From Clostridia bacterium (GTDB lineage: Bacteria > Bacillota > Clostridia > Oscillospirales > CAG-272): a DNA stretch of 36,549 nucleotides. Positions within the stretch are counted from its first letter, which is position 1. Each line of letters opens with the position of its first letter. Both the position numbers and the translations under genes were made by a program. Positions 1 through 8,205 of this stretch are shown here, one piece after another. The stretch is taken from NCBI GenBank assembly GCA_017461745.1, contig JAFTXE010000019.1, forward strand, positions 1 to 36,549, written 5' to 3'. The notes beneath the pieces were generated by a model. That model had not been told where the DNA came from, searched no databases, and saw nothing but the letters and a program-made list of their open reading frames with translations.

Positions 1-335
1 TCACTGTTAAGCGCCATAGGCTTCTCGCACAAAACGTTATATCCTCTGTTAAGCATATCTACCGCCATTTCGCAGTGCAAAAACGAAGGAAGGCAAATAT
101 CGATAATATCTATTTTTTCCTCTGAAAGCATCTTTTCAAGGTCAGTATAGCAGTTATAATTTCCCTTTCCCGACTCCGTGGCGTCAATATTCGTGGCAAC
201 GCTTGCCGTAAAGGCTTCTTCGCGTATATCGCATGCCGCCACAAGCCTTGCTTTTCCTTCCTTTTCAAGCTTATCGTATCCCTTTTTATGAGCCTTGGCA
301 ATGCCGCCAAAGCCTATTATAGCAGCGTTAAGCAT
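1..335 (-). CDS. Gfo/Idh/MocA family oxidoreductase, N-terminal part
   Basis: The first 111 residues of an NAD(P)-dependent sugar or polyol dehydrogenase-type protein; the rest lies beyond the window edge. The N-terminus (MLNAAIIGFGGIAKAHKKG) is a Rossmann dinucleotide-binding loop. Near residue 100 the motif NVLCEKPMA matches the conserved EKP of this family. The ATG at 333-335 is preceded by GGAGGAA at good spacing. A promoter with a 17-bp spacer lies at 376-404, so the gene is transcribed separately from the surface cluster upstream of it. The substrate cannot be inferred, because the C-terminal catalytic domain is missing from the window. Confidence 0.9.
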   Translation of the reverse strand, partial: MLNAAIIGFGGIAKAHKKGYDKLEKEGKARLVAACDIREEAFTASVATNIDATESGKGNYNCYTDLEKMLSEEKIDIIDICLPSFLHCEMAVDMLNRGYNVLCEKPMALNS

Positions 336-375
336 CTTAGTATTTTCCTCCGTGCCAATTTTTTATATATGCTTT

Positions 376-404
376 ATTATAGCACTTTTATCCGCTTATT
401 GCAA
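376..404 (-). promoter_or_regulatory. Sigma-A type promoter of the oxidoreductase gene
   Basis: On the minus strand, TTGCAA (399-404), a 17-bp spacer and TATAAT (376-381) precede the ATG by about 40 bases. It is close to consensus and correctly oriented. Confidence 0.75.
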
Positions 405-447
405 TAGCCGTAATGATAATTATTATTTTTCTGCCGCAGGTAGCATA

Positions 448-481
448 GAAAAAGCGCCACTTCGCTTGGTAGCGCTTTTTT
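448..481 (-). terminator. Rho-independent terminator of the SipW/TasA cluster
   Basis: AAAAAGCGC pairs with GCGCTTTTT around a partly paired loop, just after the stop codon of the last SipW-dependent gene. The minus-strand transcript ends in a U-run. It separates the surface cluster from the oxidoreductase promoter. Confidence 0.8.
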
Positions 482-492
482 ATGTATTTTTA

Positions 493-1065
493 TTATTCCG
501 TGGTTTCGTTGCTTTCCGCTCCACTCTGCGCCGTTCCAACTACGATTGGGGCGTCCGCATTCACGGTCGGAGAGGCAGGAATACCCCAATACGCCTCTAT
601 TTCCACTACGGTATCGGGTTGATTGGCTTCAATAGTAAACGTAAACGGTGAGGTCCGCGTTTGATATTCGTCGTTCTGAGCCACTTCGTTCACGATCACG
701 CCTGTTTGATACTGTGTGCCATTGACAGTTACAACGCAATATCCTTTTACCGTCGTCGTTGTCGTAGTCGTCAACGTAACGGTATACTTGCCCGTCTCGG
801 TCAATTTATATTTACCGTTTTCGAAAACGACCGCAGCGCTTGCCGTTGATACGTCTCCATCGGTCTTAGTAACGTCAACCGTCACGTCAAACGAGCCCGA
901 TACGAGCGTGTTATTTCCGCTCGAGGTGCTTTCCGAAAACCAAGCGTACGTCATCGAACAAAGCGCGACGATGCACAGCAAAATACCGATCACCGATATG
1001 ATAAGACTTTGTGAAAACGCCTTTTCGGTTATTTTTTCATCCTTGCAATCAAAAAAGTTTTTCAA
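493..1065 (-). CDS. SipW-dependent secreted protein, TasA-like, last gene of the cluster
   Basis: A 190-residue exported protein. The N-terminal hydrophobic stretch ends in CSMTYAWFSES, the box shared by all five SipW-type substrates here, so cleavage by one of the two neighbouring SipW-like peptidases is expected. The mature part is short, rich in Thr and Val, contains a run of Thr (TLTTTTTTTV) and ends in an acidic Ser/Thr tail; no sorting motif is visible. I place the start at TTG 1065 because AGGAGG lies 7 bases upstream; the longer reading from 1113 has no comparable site. It lies 126 bp after the giant beta-helix gene, with two hairpins in the gap, so its expression may be separately tuned. 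Function unknown beyond a secreted beta-sandwich-like protein. Confidence 0.8.
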   Translation of the reverse strand: MKNFFDCKDEKITEKAFSQSLIISVIGILLCIVALCSMTYAWFSESTSSGNNTLVSGSFDVTVDVTKTDGDVSTASAAVVFENGKYKLTETGKYTVTLTTTTTTTVKGYCVVTVNGTQYQTGVIVNEVAQNDEYQTRTSPFTFTIEANQPDTVVEIEAYWGIPASPTVNADAPIVVGTAQSGAESNETTE

Positions 1066-1108
1066 GAGTTTTCCTCCTCTCGTGTATATCTTAAGGGTGT
1101 TATAATTC

Positions 1109-1173
1109 AGCAATTAAAAAGCACAAACGGATTTATGCTCTTTAATTGCCGCCCAAGCCCCGAAGGGCTTGGG
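1109..1173 (-). other. Two tandem intercistronic hairpins
   Basis: In the minus-strand mRNA the first hairpin is CCCAAGCCC-TTCG-GGGCTTGGG (1152-1173), a 9-bp perfect stem with a UUCG tetraloop. The second pairs CAATTAAA with TTTAATTG (outer arms near 1109-1149), with one internal mismatch. Neither is followed by a proper U-run, so they look more like processing, stability or attenuation structures between the beta-helix gene and the last gene than terminators. Confidence 0.5.
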
Positions 1174-1191
1174 TGGACTTACTAATTTAAA

Positions 1192-4100
1192 TTAGTTCAA
1201 ACCGGTAATGGTATGACCCGTGCTACCATCTTTTACGCGAGTCCAACCGGCATAGCTGTCGGTCTTGGTGTTCTCACCGGTGAAGTTGATGGTATATGTA
1301 TTGGTACTGGTAGGATCCATTTCGACTACCGCGGTATTGTCGCCTGCACCAGTGTAGCCCTTTTCAGTAGCAGCAAATGTACAGTTGTTGATGTTAATCA
1401 CTGTAGAAGCACTGCCGTGAGCAAGGATCGTCTTGCTGTTACCGTTGAAGGTACAGCCGTCAAAGGTAACGCTCTTGGCACCCCAAGTCCAGAAATAACC
1501 GTTCTTGAAGTCGAAGGTACAACGGTTGAATACGAAATCATTGGCGTTGTTCAAGCTATATGCGCCTACAAAATTACAATCATTGAAGATACCCTTCATG
1601 TAAGCAAAGCCCTTGTAGTTTCCGGTATTACCGGTGGTGTCGAAGGTCACGCCATTGAAGGTATAAGTACCAACGCCTGTACCTGCGCTACCGAATGCGT
1701 AGTCACAGCCGTCCTCGCCATCATTGTAAAGCTTAATAACAACATCCTTTGTTCCGTTAATGGTCAAGATTTTACCGCCGCAATCTTTAACATCATATTC
1801 TCCGGGAAGTAGCCAAAGGTTCGTTTCGCCTGCTGCAACAGCTTTAGCAAGAGAATCAGCATTGTAAACGTACTTCTTGCCATCAATGATAATGGTCTGA
1901 TTTTCATCATTGTCTACGAAAACATTGTTGATTTCGTCTGCAAGGATGTTGTTCTTGAACTCAATGGTATAATTTTTTCCAGCGTAAGGTGCGGAGCCTG
2001 CCTGAACGAAGTTAACGGTATTGTAAACCTTGTTGCCCGTGAGGGTAGCTTTACGACCATCAGCACCTACGTATTTGATGGAATAATCCTTTGCGGTATT
2101 GAAGGTACATTCTTCAACATTCAGATCATAGTTGCCGTAGATCTGCATTGCGCGTGCGCTGCTGTTTCCACCGTTAAAGGTACACTTCTTAAACGTCATC
2201 GTACCTGCATCGGTAGTCCACCAAGACATAACACCGGTTTCTGCATTGCTTTCTCCGGTTACAAAGAACGTACAATCCTCAAAGGTGTAATCACCGCCCC
2301 AAACACCAACACAAGGCTTTATGTTTTGTGCTGTTCCTGTAAACCAACCTTCGCTCTGGAGAGAGTTGTCAATGGTAATACCCTTGATTGTAATATCAGA
2401 TGTGTTGTCATTGCTCTGTCCGTTAATGCCGGCAAGTTTAACAACGGCTCCGTCCATTGCTTCGATCGTGAGTTTGCGTCCCACGCGAACATCGATCACA
2501 CCGTATTCGCCAGAGGCAAGAAGAATATGAGTAGCGCCGTTTTCAACTTCCTTGTTGAAACCTTTAATATCGGTAACGTAAGCCACGCCGTCAATGGTCA
2601 TGGTTGCACCATTGATAACGCGTCCTGCCCAATTGTAAGCAGTGTTATTCGTGCATTTAGCAACAGTTACGGTACAATTTGCCTGATTCGCTGTTCCGAT
2701 GAGTGCGCCAACCTTATCAGGTCTGCCTGCCTCGCCCGTGAGAGCAAGACCGGAAACGTCATAATCGGTCAGATTTACAGCACCGGTAGAGTAGCTGACG
2801 AGAGCGGCGACGGTCTCAGCCGTTACGGTAGCACCTACTACGTCAACATTGTTCAAATTGATTGTTAAAGAAGTAGAATTATAAGCAACAACTGCTGCTG
2901 CATAATGCTCACTGGTGCTGGTAACGTTTGAAAGTGTCAGATTGTTAATCGTTAATTCTTTTCCGTTGTGCAGAACATTGAACATTCCTGCAACGTACAT
3001 ACCATTCTGATAATCCTGTACAAGATTCAAATTGGAAATAGTATGACCATTACCTATAAAGGTCAAGGTCTGATCTGCGCCGCTTGTAAGCTGAATGGGC
3101 TTCATATCATAGCCGGTCATATCAAGGTCAGCCATGAGCATGTATGTTCCGTTTATCGCGGTTCCGCCGAGGGCAACAAGATCGTCTGCGGTTACAATAA
3201 TGTTATCCACGCCATCAGAAACGACAACAAACTTGCTGTTATGTTTAATAGCCTTTAAGCCGTCAGCAACAAAATTAGAAACACCTTCATCTGTAAAGGT
3301 TCCGCCGGTAACAACAGTCTTTGTAGAACCACCGAATCCACCATTGAAAGTACCCCCAGTAACGGCAACCTCAGCATCATCCCAAGCATACAATGCCTGG
3401 TATCCGGTAAGCGTTCCGCCGTTAATGGTAAGATAACCACCTACCGCTACTGCAAGACCTTGGGCACTAATCGAACCACCATTGATCACGATAGTGTTGG
3501 CACTTTCACCACCCACATCGTAAATACCGTCCGCAGTAGATTCAATGATACCGTCTTCAAAGTAAAGAGTTGAGCCAGCACCTACTTCAATTGCGCTGTT
3601 ACCTCCGTCGTTAACAATCTTACCGCCGCCAACGGTGTCGGTAATAGTTGCCACACAAGCAATCACCTCAATAGCGGTGACGCCCTTACTCGTAATATTA
3701 TTACCGTTAAGGTCAAGAACCGTGCCGTTAAGAGCTCTTCTCATAGCGTAAGTAGTAGGAGCAGTAACCTTAATAGTTTCATCAAGCTCGATATCGTCCA
3801 TCAATACGAGGTTGGTCTCGCCCGCATTGATTGCCGCCTGAAGATCGGAAGCACTGAAAATCTGCATTCCCTCCATCCAAGCGTCTTCATCATACTTTTC
3901 ATCAACGCTATCCTTCTCGCTTGAAAGCTGAGTAGCAATCAAAGTTACGCCGATGTCAACAGTCAGAGGAGCCTCTCCGTTCTTCATATTGAAATCATCG
4001 TCATTGACGCCAGGCATCCAATAGATAACTACCGTATAGGTATCGGTCGGGAAATCAGTATCTCCGTCTTGCTTTGCTTCGAGTTCACCGGGCAACGTAA

Positions 4101-4554
4101 AGCTTGCCAAGGAGCTCCATGTATCAATAGCCTCAATCAAATCCTTACGCGCGGTCGACTCCGCACCATTCTCAATAACGCCGATCATCAGCACGTCTGC
4201 AAGCGTATCGCCATTGGCATTTTCGGTTGCATTGCTAACGTTAACAGAAAGCTGATACTTGAGCGCCAGATTGCCCTCATTTTTGATATCAAACGTTTCG
4301 TAAACTACTGCGCCGGGCTCCCAAAGAGCGATATCATCAAATAGCTTTGTGTTGCCGTCAACCTTTTGATTCGTATCATTATCATTGGTGTGATAAAGCT
4401 CGATATTCAGGTTGCCCGCAGTGATAATGTTGTTTGCACTTGTCACACTGTCAGTAAACCACGCAAACGTCGTTCCAAGCAACATGGCGAAGCAGAGGAA
4501 CAGCGCCAAGACGCTTGACAACAGTGCGCGCTTTGTTTTTTTCGTGTTAGTCAT
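1192..4554 (-). CDS. Giant SipW-dependent surface protein: TasA-like head plus beta-helix body
   Basis: A 1120-residue exported protein. Residues 1-35 are a SipW-type signal peptide ending in LLGTTFAWFTDS. Residues 36-215 resemble the TasA/camelysin beta-sandwich (ITAGNLNIEL, then LWEPGAVVYETFDIKNEGNLALKY, given here in pieces of the TasA pattern). From about 230 to the end the sequence is a repetitive, Gly/Asn/Thr-rich parallel beta-helix of pectate-lyase-like type, with rungs such as TINGGTLTG and repeated C-T-F turns at 761, 791, 816, 1012, 1034 and 1058. Three modules each open with a similar strand: AINAGETNLVL (241), EVENGATHILL (669) and AVAAGETNLWL (905). There is no LPXTG or membrane anchor at the C-terminus, so it is probably polymerised or held through its TasA-like head. 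AAGGAGG lies upstream of the ATG. I infer a matrix fibre or adhesin role; no catalytic residues were recognised. Confidence 0.88.
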   Translation of the reverse strand: MTNTKKTKRALLSSVLALFLCFAMLLGTTFAWFTDSVTSANNIITAGNLNIELYHTNDNDTNQKVDGNTKLFDDIALWEPGAVVYETFDIKNEGNLALKYQLSVNVSNATENANGDTLADVLMIGVIENGAESTARKDLIEAIDTWSSLASFTLPGELEAKQDGDTDFPTDTYTVVIYWMPGVNDDDFNMKNGEAPLTVDIGVTLIATQLSSEKDSVDEKYDEDAWMEGMQIFSASDLQAAINAGETNLVLMDDIELDETIKVTAPTTYAMRRALNGTVLDLNGNNITSKGVTAIEVIACVATITDTVGGGKIVNDGGNSAIEVGAGSTLYFEDGIIESTADGIYDVGGESANTIVINGGSISAQGLAVAVGGYLTINGGTLTGYQALYAWDDAEVAVTGGTFNGGFGGSTKTVVTGGTFTDEGVSNFVADGLKAIKHNSKFVVVSDGVDNIIVTADDLVALGGTAINGTYMLMADLDMTGYDMKPIQLTSGADQTLTFIGNGHTISNLNLVQDYQNGMYVAGMFNVLHNGKELTINNLTLSNVTSTSEHYAAAVVAYNSTSLTINLNNVDVVGATVTAETVAALVSYSTGAVNLTDYDVSGLALTGEAGRPDKVGALIGTANQANCTVTVAKCTNNTAYNWAGRVINGATMTIDGVAYVTDIKGFNKEVENGATHILLASGEYGVIDVRVGRKLTIEAMDGAVVKLAGINGQSNDNTSDITIKGITIDNSLQSEGWFTGTAQNIKPCVGVWGGDYTFEDCTFFVTGESNAETGVMSWWTTDAGTMTFKKCTFNGGNSSARAMQIYGNYDLNVEECTFNTAKDYSIKYVGADGRKATLTGNKVYNTVNFVQAGSAPYAGKNYTIEFKNNILADEINNVFVDNDENQTIIIDGKKYVYNADSLAKAVAAGETNLWLLPGEYDVKDCGGKILTINGTKDVVIKLYNDGEDGCDYAFGSAGTGVGTYTFNGVTFDTTGNTGNYKGFAYMKGIFNDCNFVGAYSLNNANDFVFNRCTFDFKNGYFWTWGAKSVTFDGCTFNGNSKTILAHGSASTVININNCTFAATEKGYTGAGDNTAVVEMDPTSTNTYTINFTGENTKTDSYAGWTRVKDGSTGHTITGLN

Positions 4555-4613
4555 TAGTTTAACCTCCTTATAGTTTATTTTTTTCAGACTAACTATGTAA
4601 AGCGATTTACTCG

Positions 4614-5465
4614 CTATACAACTTGAGTTTCGTCGGTTGTTTCCGCAGGAGCAGCTTCCGATTGGGTTTCAACTTTCGTTTCTGACATTTCATCGGTCGT
4701 TGCTTCATCCGCGGAATCTGCCTCGGACGCAGGCTCGGCGGAAGGTGTTCCCTCTCCACCGTTCTTTTCATCGAGCTGAGCTTTGAGGGCTAACAGCTCT
4801 TGCATCATGCGCTGATTTTCAGCGCGTTCTGCTTCAAGTTTATCCTTCTCTGCTTGCATTTCCTCCATCTGCTCGCGCTTATATTTGCGGAACAGACGAA
4901 TGACGTTGACGCCATTATAGAGAATGAGAAGCAGGAAGGGTACGAGAATACAAACGATATATCCCGGCGTGGACTTCACGAATGCGAAGAAATTGCCAAG
5001 CGCAGGCAGCTTGCCCGAGTATGCGCCCAAAATATATTCGGGCTCTACCAGAGCTTCATCGTCCGTTCCCGTGTTAGTACCGTAGGTCACGTAGCCGAGT
5101 ACCTTGCCGTCTTCGCTCTGCTTGACCTCACGAATCATATGCGTGACGGTCTCTCCATAGCTTTCGCTGTTGGTTGACATGAAGGCGATCACGTCGCCTG
5201 CCTGCATTTCCTTTGGATTCTCAACGTTTTTGATAATGACGATATCTCCTGCGTTGAAGTGTACGTCCATATCCTTGTTATTCTCAGAGAGACTCATTGA
5301 ATCAGTCCGTACTATGTAGAACTTTACGCCGAAGATACTACGGTCGTTTTTGTCAACGGTTGTTACCGTGACAATGGTGAATATCATCATAAAGACAGTA
5401 AAGGCAACGAGAAGCCAAGTTACGACCTTCAATGCAATATTCATTATTTTTTTTGACGTATTCAT
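4614..5465 (-). CDS. sipW: SipW-type signal peptidase I with acidic coiled-coil tail (copy 1)
   Basis: A membrane-bound signal peptidase of the ER/SipW type, which uses a Ser-His rather than Ser-Lys pair. Residues 10-35 form the N-terminal membrane anchor. Ser56 in RTDSMS is the expected nucleophile and His109 in TVTHMIRE the expected base. A second membrane segment spans about 168-190. After it comes a charged tail of about 90 residues: a predicted coiled coil (KYKREQMEEMQAEKDKLEAER) followed by an acidic Ala/Glu/Thr segment. In Bacillus, SipW processes TasA and TapA; here the natural substrates are the adjacent proteins ending their signal peptide in A-[LW]-F-[TS]. It sits 59 bp upstream of the beta-helix gene. 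The tail is absent from Bacillus SipW and may recruit partners. Confidence 0.88.
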   Translation of the reverse strand: MNTSKKIMNIALKVVTWLLVAFTVFMMIFTIVTVTTVDKNDRSIFGVKFYIVRTDSMSLSENNKDMDVHFNAGDIVIIKNVENPKEMQAGDVIAFMSTNSESYGETVTHMIREVKQSEDGKVLGYVTYGTNTGTDDEALVEPEYILGAYSGKLPALGNFFAFVKSTPGYIVCILVPFLLLILYNGVNVIRLFRKYKREQMEEMQAEKDKLEAERAENQRMMQELLALKAQLDEKNGGEGTPSAEPASEADSADEATTDEMSETKVETQSEAAPAETTDETQVV

Positions 5466-5479
5466 TTGAAAATCGCTCC

Positions 5480-6073
5480 TTAGTTAAGTTTTGCGTTACC
5501 CTGTACTGCGTATACGGTAACTCCTATACCCTTATAGGTTTTGCCCCCGAATTCGTTGCCCACGGATTCCTTCATCTTAATAACCAGGTAATAAGTATCG
5601 CTACTTTTTCCCGCCGCCAAGCCGTTTACCTTGAATTCGGTTATCCGCTCCGCGTCTATGAAGTCGTCGCCTTCCTTTACAATCCAAAGCTCAAAGGCTC
5701 TATCAAACGCCTCCATGTCGATTTTGTCGTCCTTGCTGACCGAAAGCCTGAAATTCACGGGAATATCTCCCGTATTCTTTATCTCAAAGCCCTGCGTGCG
5801 ATAGGTCGCCCCAGGCTCAAATAGAACTTTTCCGCTGTCGGTTGGCATTCCTGATGCTGTGATAAAATCCAATGCTTTATTTTGTAGCGTTTCTCCCGAC
5901 GTATCTACGATATCAATCTCTACGTCACCCGTCGTAGTGATGATACCGATGGTTCCGTCCTTTGAATTGCTTGTGAAAAGAGCGAGCGTCGCTCCCGTGA
6001 GGCATACGAGGCAAAGCAGGATGACCAATGCCGTCATAATGAACGCTTGTCTATGTGATTTATAACGGAACAT
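5480..6073 (-). CDS. SipW-dependent TasA-like secreted protein (197 aa)
   Basis: A small exported beta-sandwich protein of the TasA/camelysin type. The signal peptide ends in CLTGATLALFTSNS, matching the SipW box. The mature domain carries the family pattern of a first strand (TTGDVEIDIVD), a PGATYRTQGFEIKNTGDIPVNFRLSV stretch (shown here as the hallmark of the family's central strands) and a C-terminal GIGVTVYAVQGNAKLN. The last segment recurs in its neighbours as VEAVQGNA and VVHAVQATD, so the three proteins share a common closing strand. ATG 6073 has GGAGG five bases upstream; the ATG at 6076 is too close to it. It lies only 14 bp before sipW copy 1. Likely a fibre subunit or accessory subunit. 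Confidence 0.85.
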   Translation of the reverse strand: MFRYKSHRQAFIMTALVILLCLVCLTGATLALFTSNSKDGTIGIITTTGDVEIDIVDTSGETLQNKALDFITASGMPTDSGKVLFEPGATYRTQGFEIKNTGDIPVNFRLSVSKDDKIDMEAFDRAFELWIVKEGDDFIDAERITEFKVNGLAAGKSSDTYYLVIKMKESVGNEFGGKTYKGIGVTVYAVQGNAKLN

Positions 6074-6110
6074 CATTACCTCCTTGCCGTTATTTTAAGT
6101 GGATTTTGGA

Positions 6111-7403
6111 TTAGGCGGTTACAAGAACTCCGTTATGCATATAAAGCACGTCGCCTACATACCAGTTTACATCTTGAGCCGTCGTATCGTAAGAAATCAT
6201 TTGCGAATACTCATTGTAAGCAGCGACGCTGGGAACGTAGAAATTGAAGGTGCCGGCACTTGTTACGGAAATTACCTTTTCCGTGCAAGCCGCTCCGTTC
6301 TCGTCTACGATCAAGCCTTGTGCGCCGAAGGTGAGATCAAATGTATCACCCATAACCTGAAGCCAGATAGCGACAGAACCATCGTGAACGATAATCTTGG
6401 AGCCTTCTGCCAACGTAACGGAGTTGACGTACATACCAAAGATACCGTAATCCGCGCCCGCGATTATGGTTGCTCCCTCTTCAAGCGTGAGATCAGCCTG
6501 TTGAAGATAGAGCGCGAGCTGGGGCTCACCATATGGTGCTGCATTCGTTGCATCAATGGTAGCATTCTTAAAGGTTGCATCCTTTCCAAACGCTTCAAGA
6601 GCCTCTTCGAGCCCGAGGGTCTGACCGCCAAGATCAACGGTACCCTCATTCTCCAAAGCGAGCTGCACTTGGTTTTGCGTGGGGGGAGTCAATAATTCAA
6701 CAAACGTCTCATTCTCAGTCGTAACAGCATTACCTTGAACAGCTTCTACAAGAATGGTATACTCAACGGATTTCGTTCCGGGAAGTCCGTCTGCTTCGGG
6801 AGCGCGACCTTCTGCCTCGCTCTGATACTCGTTACCGGCATAAACGGGAAGCTCGAGGGAAATCATCTTGGAAAGATCCGTAGTGGTGTCTCCTGCCTCT
6901 ACAACAGGAAACCACTCAGATGTGAAGCTCTTAACTGCCTCATACTCCTCACTGCTATGTGTGGTAAGAACCATCCCTTTTGCAAGACCGTTATCGTTAG
7001 CAATCTTGATTGTATAACGATATCTGAATGCAACATCACCAAGGTTTTGAGTGTTGATTTTTACGTCAACCTTATCACCGGGAGTTAGACGGTCAATCAC
7101 AAGGGTTCCTCCATTTTCAACAATAGCAGTTCCTCCGTTTATGGACTGACCCGGCGTCTGCGCTTGGTGCTCGTAATAAGCACCGTTTTCATCTTTGAGA
7201 TACACATCGTCATGCTCATTAACAGGACCGTTTGCAGAGTAGGTAGCAACCACCTCTGCGGTGGAAAGAATTTCAACGTCACCTGCGGTAACGGCAATGT
7301 TGAAATTCGTGCTGTCCGTAAACAGTGCGAAAGTTGATCCCGCGATCAGACAAAGGCAAAGCGCGATCGTCGCAATCGAGGACAGCAAAACTTTCTTTTT
7401 CAT
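6111..7403 (-). CDS. SipW-dependent TasA-like secreted protein with short beta-helix end (430 aa)
   Basis: An exported protein. The signal peptide ends in LIAGSTFALFTDST, the SipW box. Residues 30-230 form a TasA-like domain with an RLTPGDKVDVKINTQNLG segment and the shared closing strand VEAVQGNAVT. From about 245 a second, Gly/Ala/Leu-rich domain begins (VQLALENEGTVDLGGQTLGL). It resembles the opening rungs of the beta-helix in the 1120-residue protein but is much shorter. It ends in NWYVGDVLYMHNGVLVTA, with no anchor motif. The start has AAGGAG ten bases upstream. A hairpin lies between it and the preceding gene. It is probably another matrix subunit that may pack against the giant protein. 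Confidence 0.83.
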   Translation of the reverse strand: MKKKVLLSSIATIALCLCLIAGSTFALFTDSTNFNIAVTAGDVEILSTAEVVATYSANGPVNEHDDVYLKDENGAYYEHQAQTPGQSINGGTAIVENGGTLVIDRLTPGDKVDVKINTQNLGDVAFRYRYTIKIANDNGLAKGMVLTTHSSEEYEAVKSFTSEWFPVVEAGDTTTDLSKMISLELPVYAGNEYQSEAEGRAPEADGLPGTKSVEYTILVEAVQGNAVTTENETFVELLTPPTQNQVQLALENEGTVDLGGQTLGLEEALEAFGKDATFKNATIDATNAAPYGEPQLALYLQQADLTLEEGATIIAGADYGIFGMYVNSVTLAEGSKIIVHDGSVAIWLQVMGDTFDLTFGAQGLIVDENGAACTEKVISVTSAGTFNFYVPSVAAYNEYSQMISYDTTAQDVNWYVGDVLYMHNGVLVTA

Positions 7404-7432
7404 TTTGCGTTTTCTCCTTATATTACTTTTTT

Positions 7433-7469
7433 GAAGCTTGATTTCGGTCGAAACGCAAACTCAAGCTTC
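7433..7469 (-). other. Intercistronic hairpin within the surface operon
   Basis: GAAGCTTGA pairs perfectly with TCAAGCTTC across a 19-base loop, between two TasA-like genes. No U-run follows on the minus strand, so it is probably an mRNA processing or stability element. Confidence 0.45.
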
Positions 7470-7497
7470 TTAGAGTTCTGCGTTCGTGTTTTTTGCG

Positions 7498-8148
7498 TTA
7501 ATCCGTCGCCTGAACAGCGTGTACGACCAGATCAAATGAAAGATTTTCGCCTTGCGCCAAATCGTTGTGCTCTATGTTGTTTTCCGCAACAAAGCTGTCA
7601 AGGAACTCAACGGTCACGGTAAACTCTGCCGTAGCACCGATGATAAGCTCTCCAACGTATCCATCATTCGCACCCTTTACCGCCAATCCGTCGTTCACAA
7701 ATGCTGAGGCATCGGTGCCCGTATTCACGGTCACCTTAAGCTGCTTTGCCAGATCCGCGCCGTTTGTCTTGTCTGCGCAAACTATCTCGATCCAATATCC
7801 GAAGGCAACGTCGCTATGGTTTTCAATCTTCATCTTCGCAACGTACTTCGTTCCCGGAACGATTTTTTCTCCCTCAACAATGCCAAACACGTTTTCGTCC
7901 GTAGGATTGGAGAAATTCTTCGGATTCGTATCGGGAGCAGACGTAACAAGCTTTCCCTCGGTGTTTAGCGTCGTCTTTGTAAGCTCCGTTCGGTTAAGCG
8001 TTACGGATAGATCACCCGCTTGCAAATGGTTCGTTACCCTTTGCGTATCGGTGAACAATGCCCACGTCATACCTACGATAACCGTCATACACAACAGTAT
8101 TACTGATGAGGAAACAAGCAAAGCTCTTTTTCTGTTCGTACTTTTCAT
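7498..8148 (-). CDS. SipW-dependent TasA-like secreted protein (216 aa)
   Basis: An exported TasA/camelysin-type protein. The signal peptide ends in TVIVGMTWALFTDT. It is followed by VTNHLQAGDLSVTLNRTEL, the usual first mature strand of the family. A PGTKYVAKMKIENHSDVAFG segment marks the conserved middle, and FDLVVHAVQATD closes the domain. The ATG at 8148 has AAGGAG eight bases upstream; an in-frame GTG at 8154 is only two bases from that site and is unlikely. It is the first of the three consecutive small TasA-like genes, so it may be the most abundant subunit. Confidence 0.85.
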   Translation of the reverse strand: MKSTNRKRALLVSSSVILLCMTVIVGMTWALFTDTQRVTNHLQAGDLSVTLNRTELTKTTLNTEGKLVTSAPDTNPKNFSNPTDENVFGIVEGEKIVPGTKYVAKMKIENHSDVAFGYWIEIVCADKTNGADLAKQLKVTVNTGTDASAFVNDGLAVKGANDGYVGELIIGATAEFTVTVEFLDSFVAENNIEHNDLAQGENLSFDLVVHAVQATD

Positions 8149-8205
8149 AGTCACTACTCCTTTCTCACAGATTTTTTTATTGAAACGCTACGCAAGGTAG
8201 CGAGT

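Noticed and set aside
1192..1300. An LPXTG-type or membrane anchor at the end of the giant protein
   Set aside because: The C-terminus is DGSTGHTITGLN with no sorting motif, hydrophobic segment or basic tail.
1213..1812. A 199-codon open frame on the plus strand across the beta-helix gene
   Set aside because: It is a shadow of the repetitive beta-helix codons on the other strand. No ribosome-binding site or domain.
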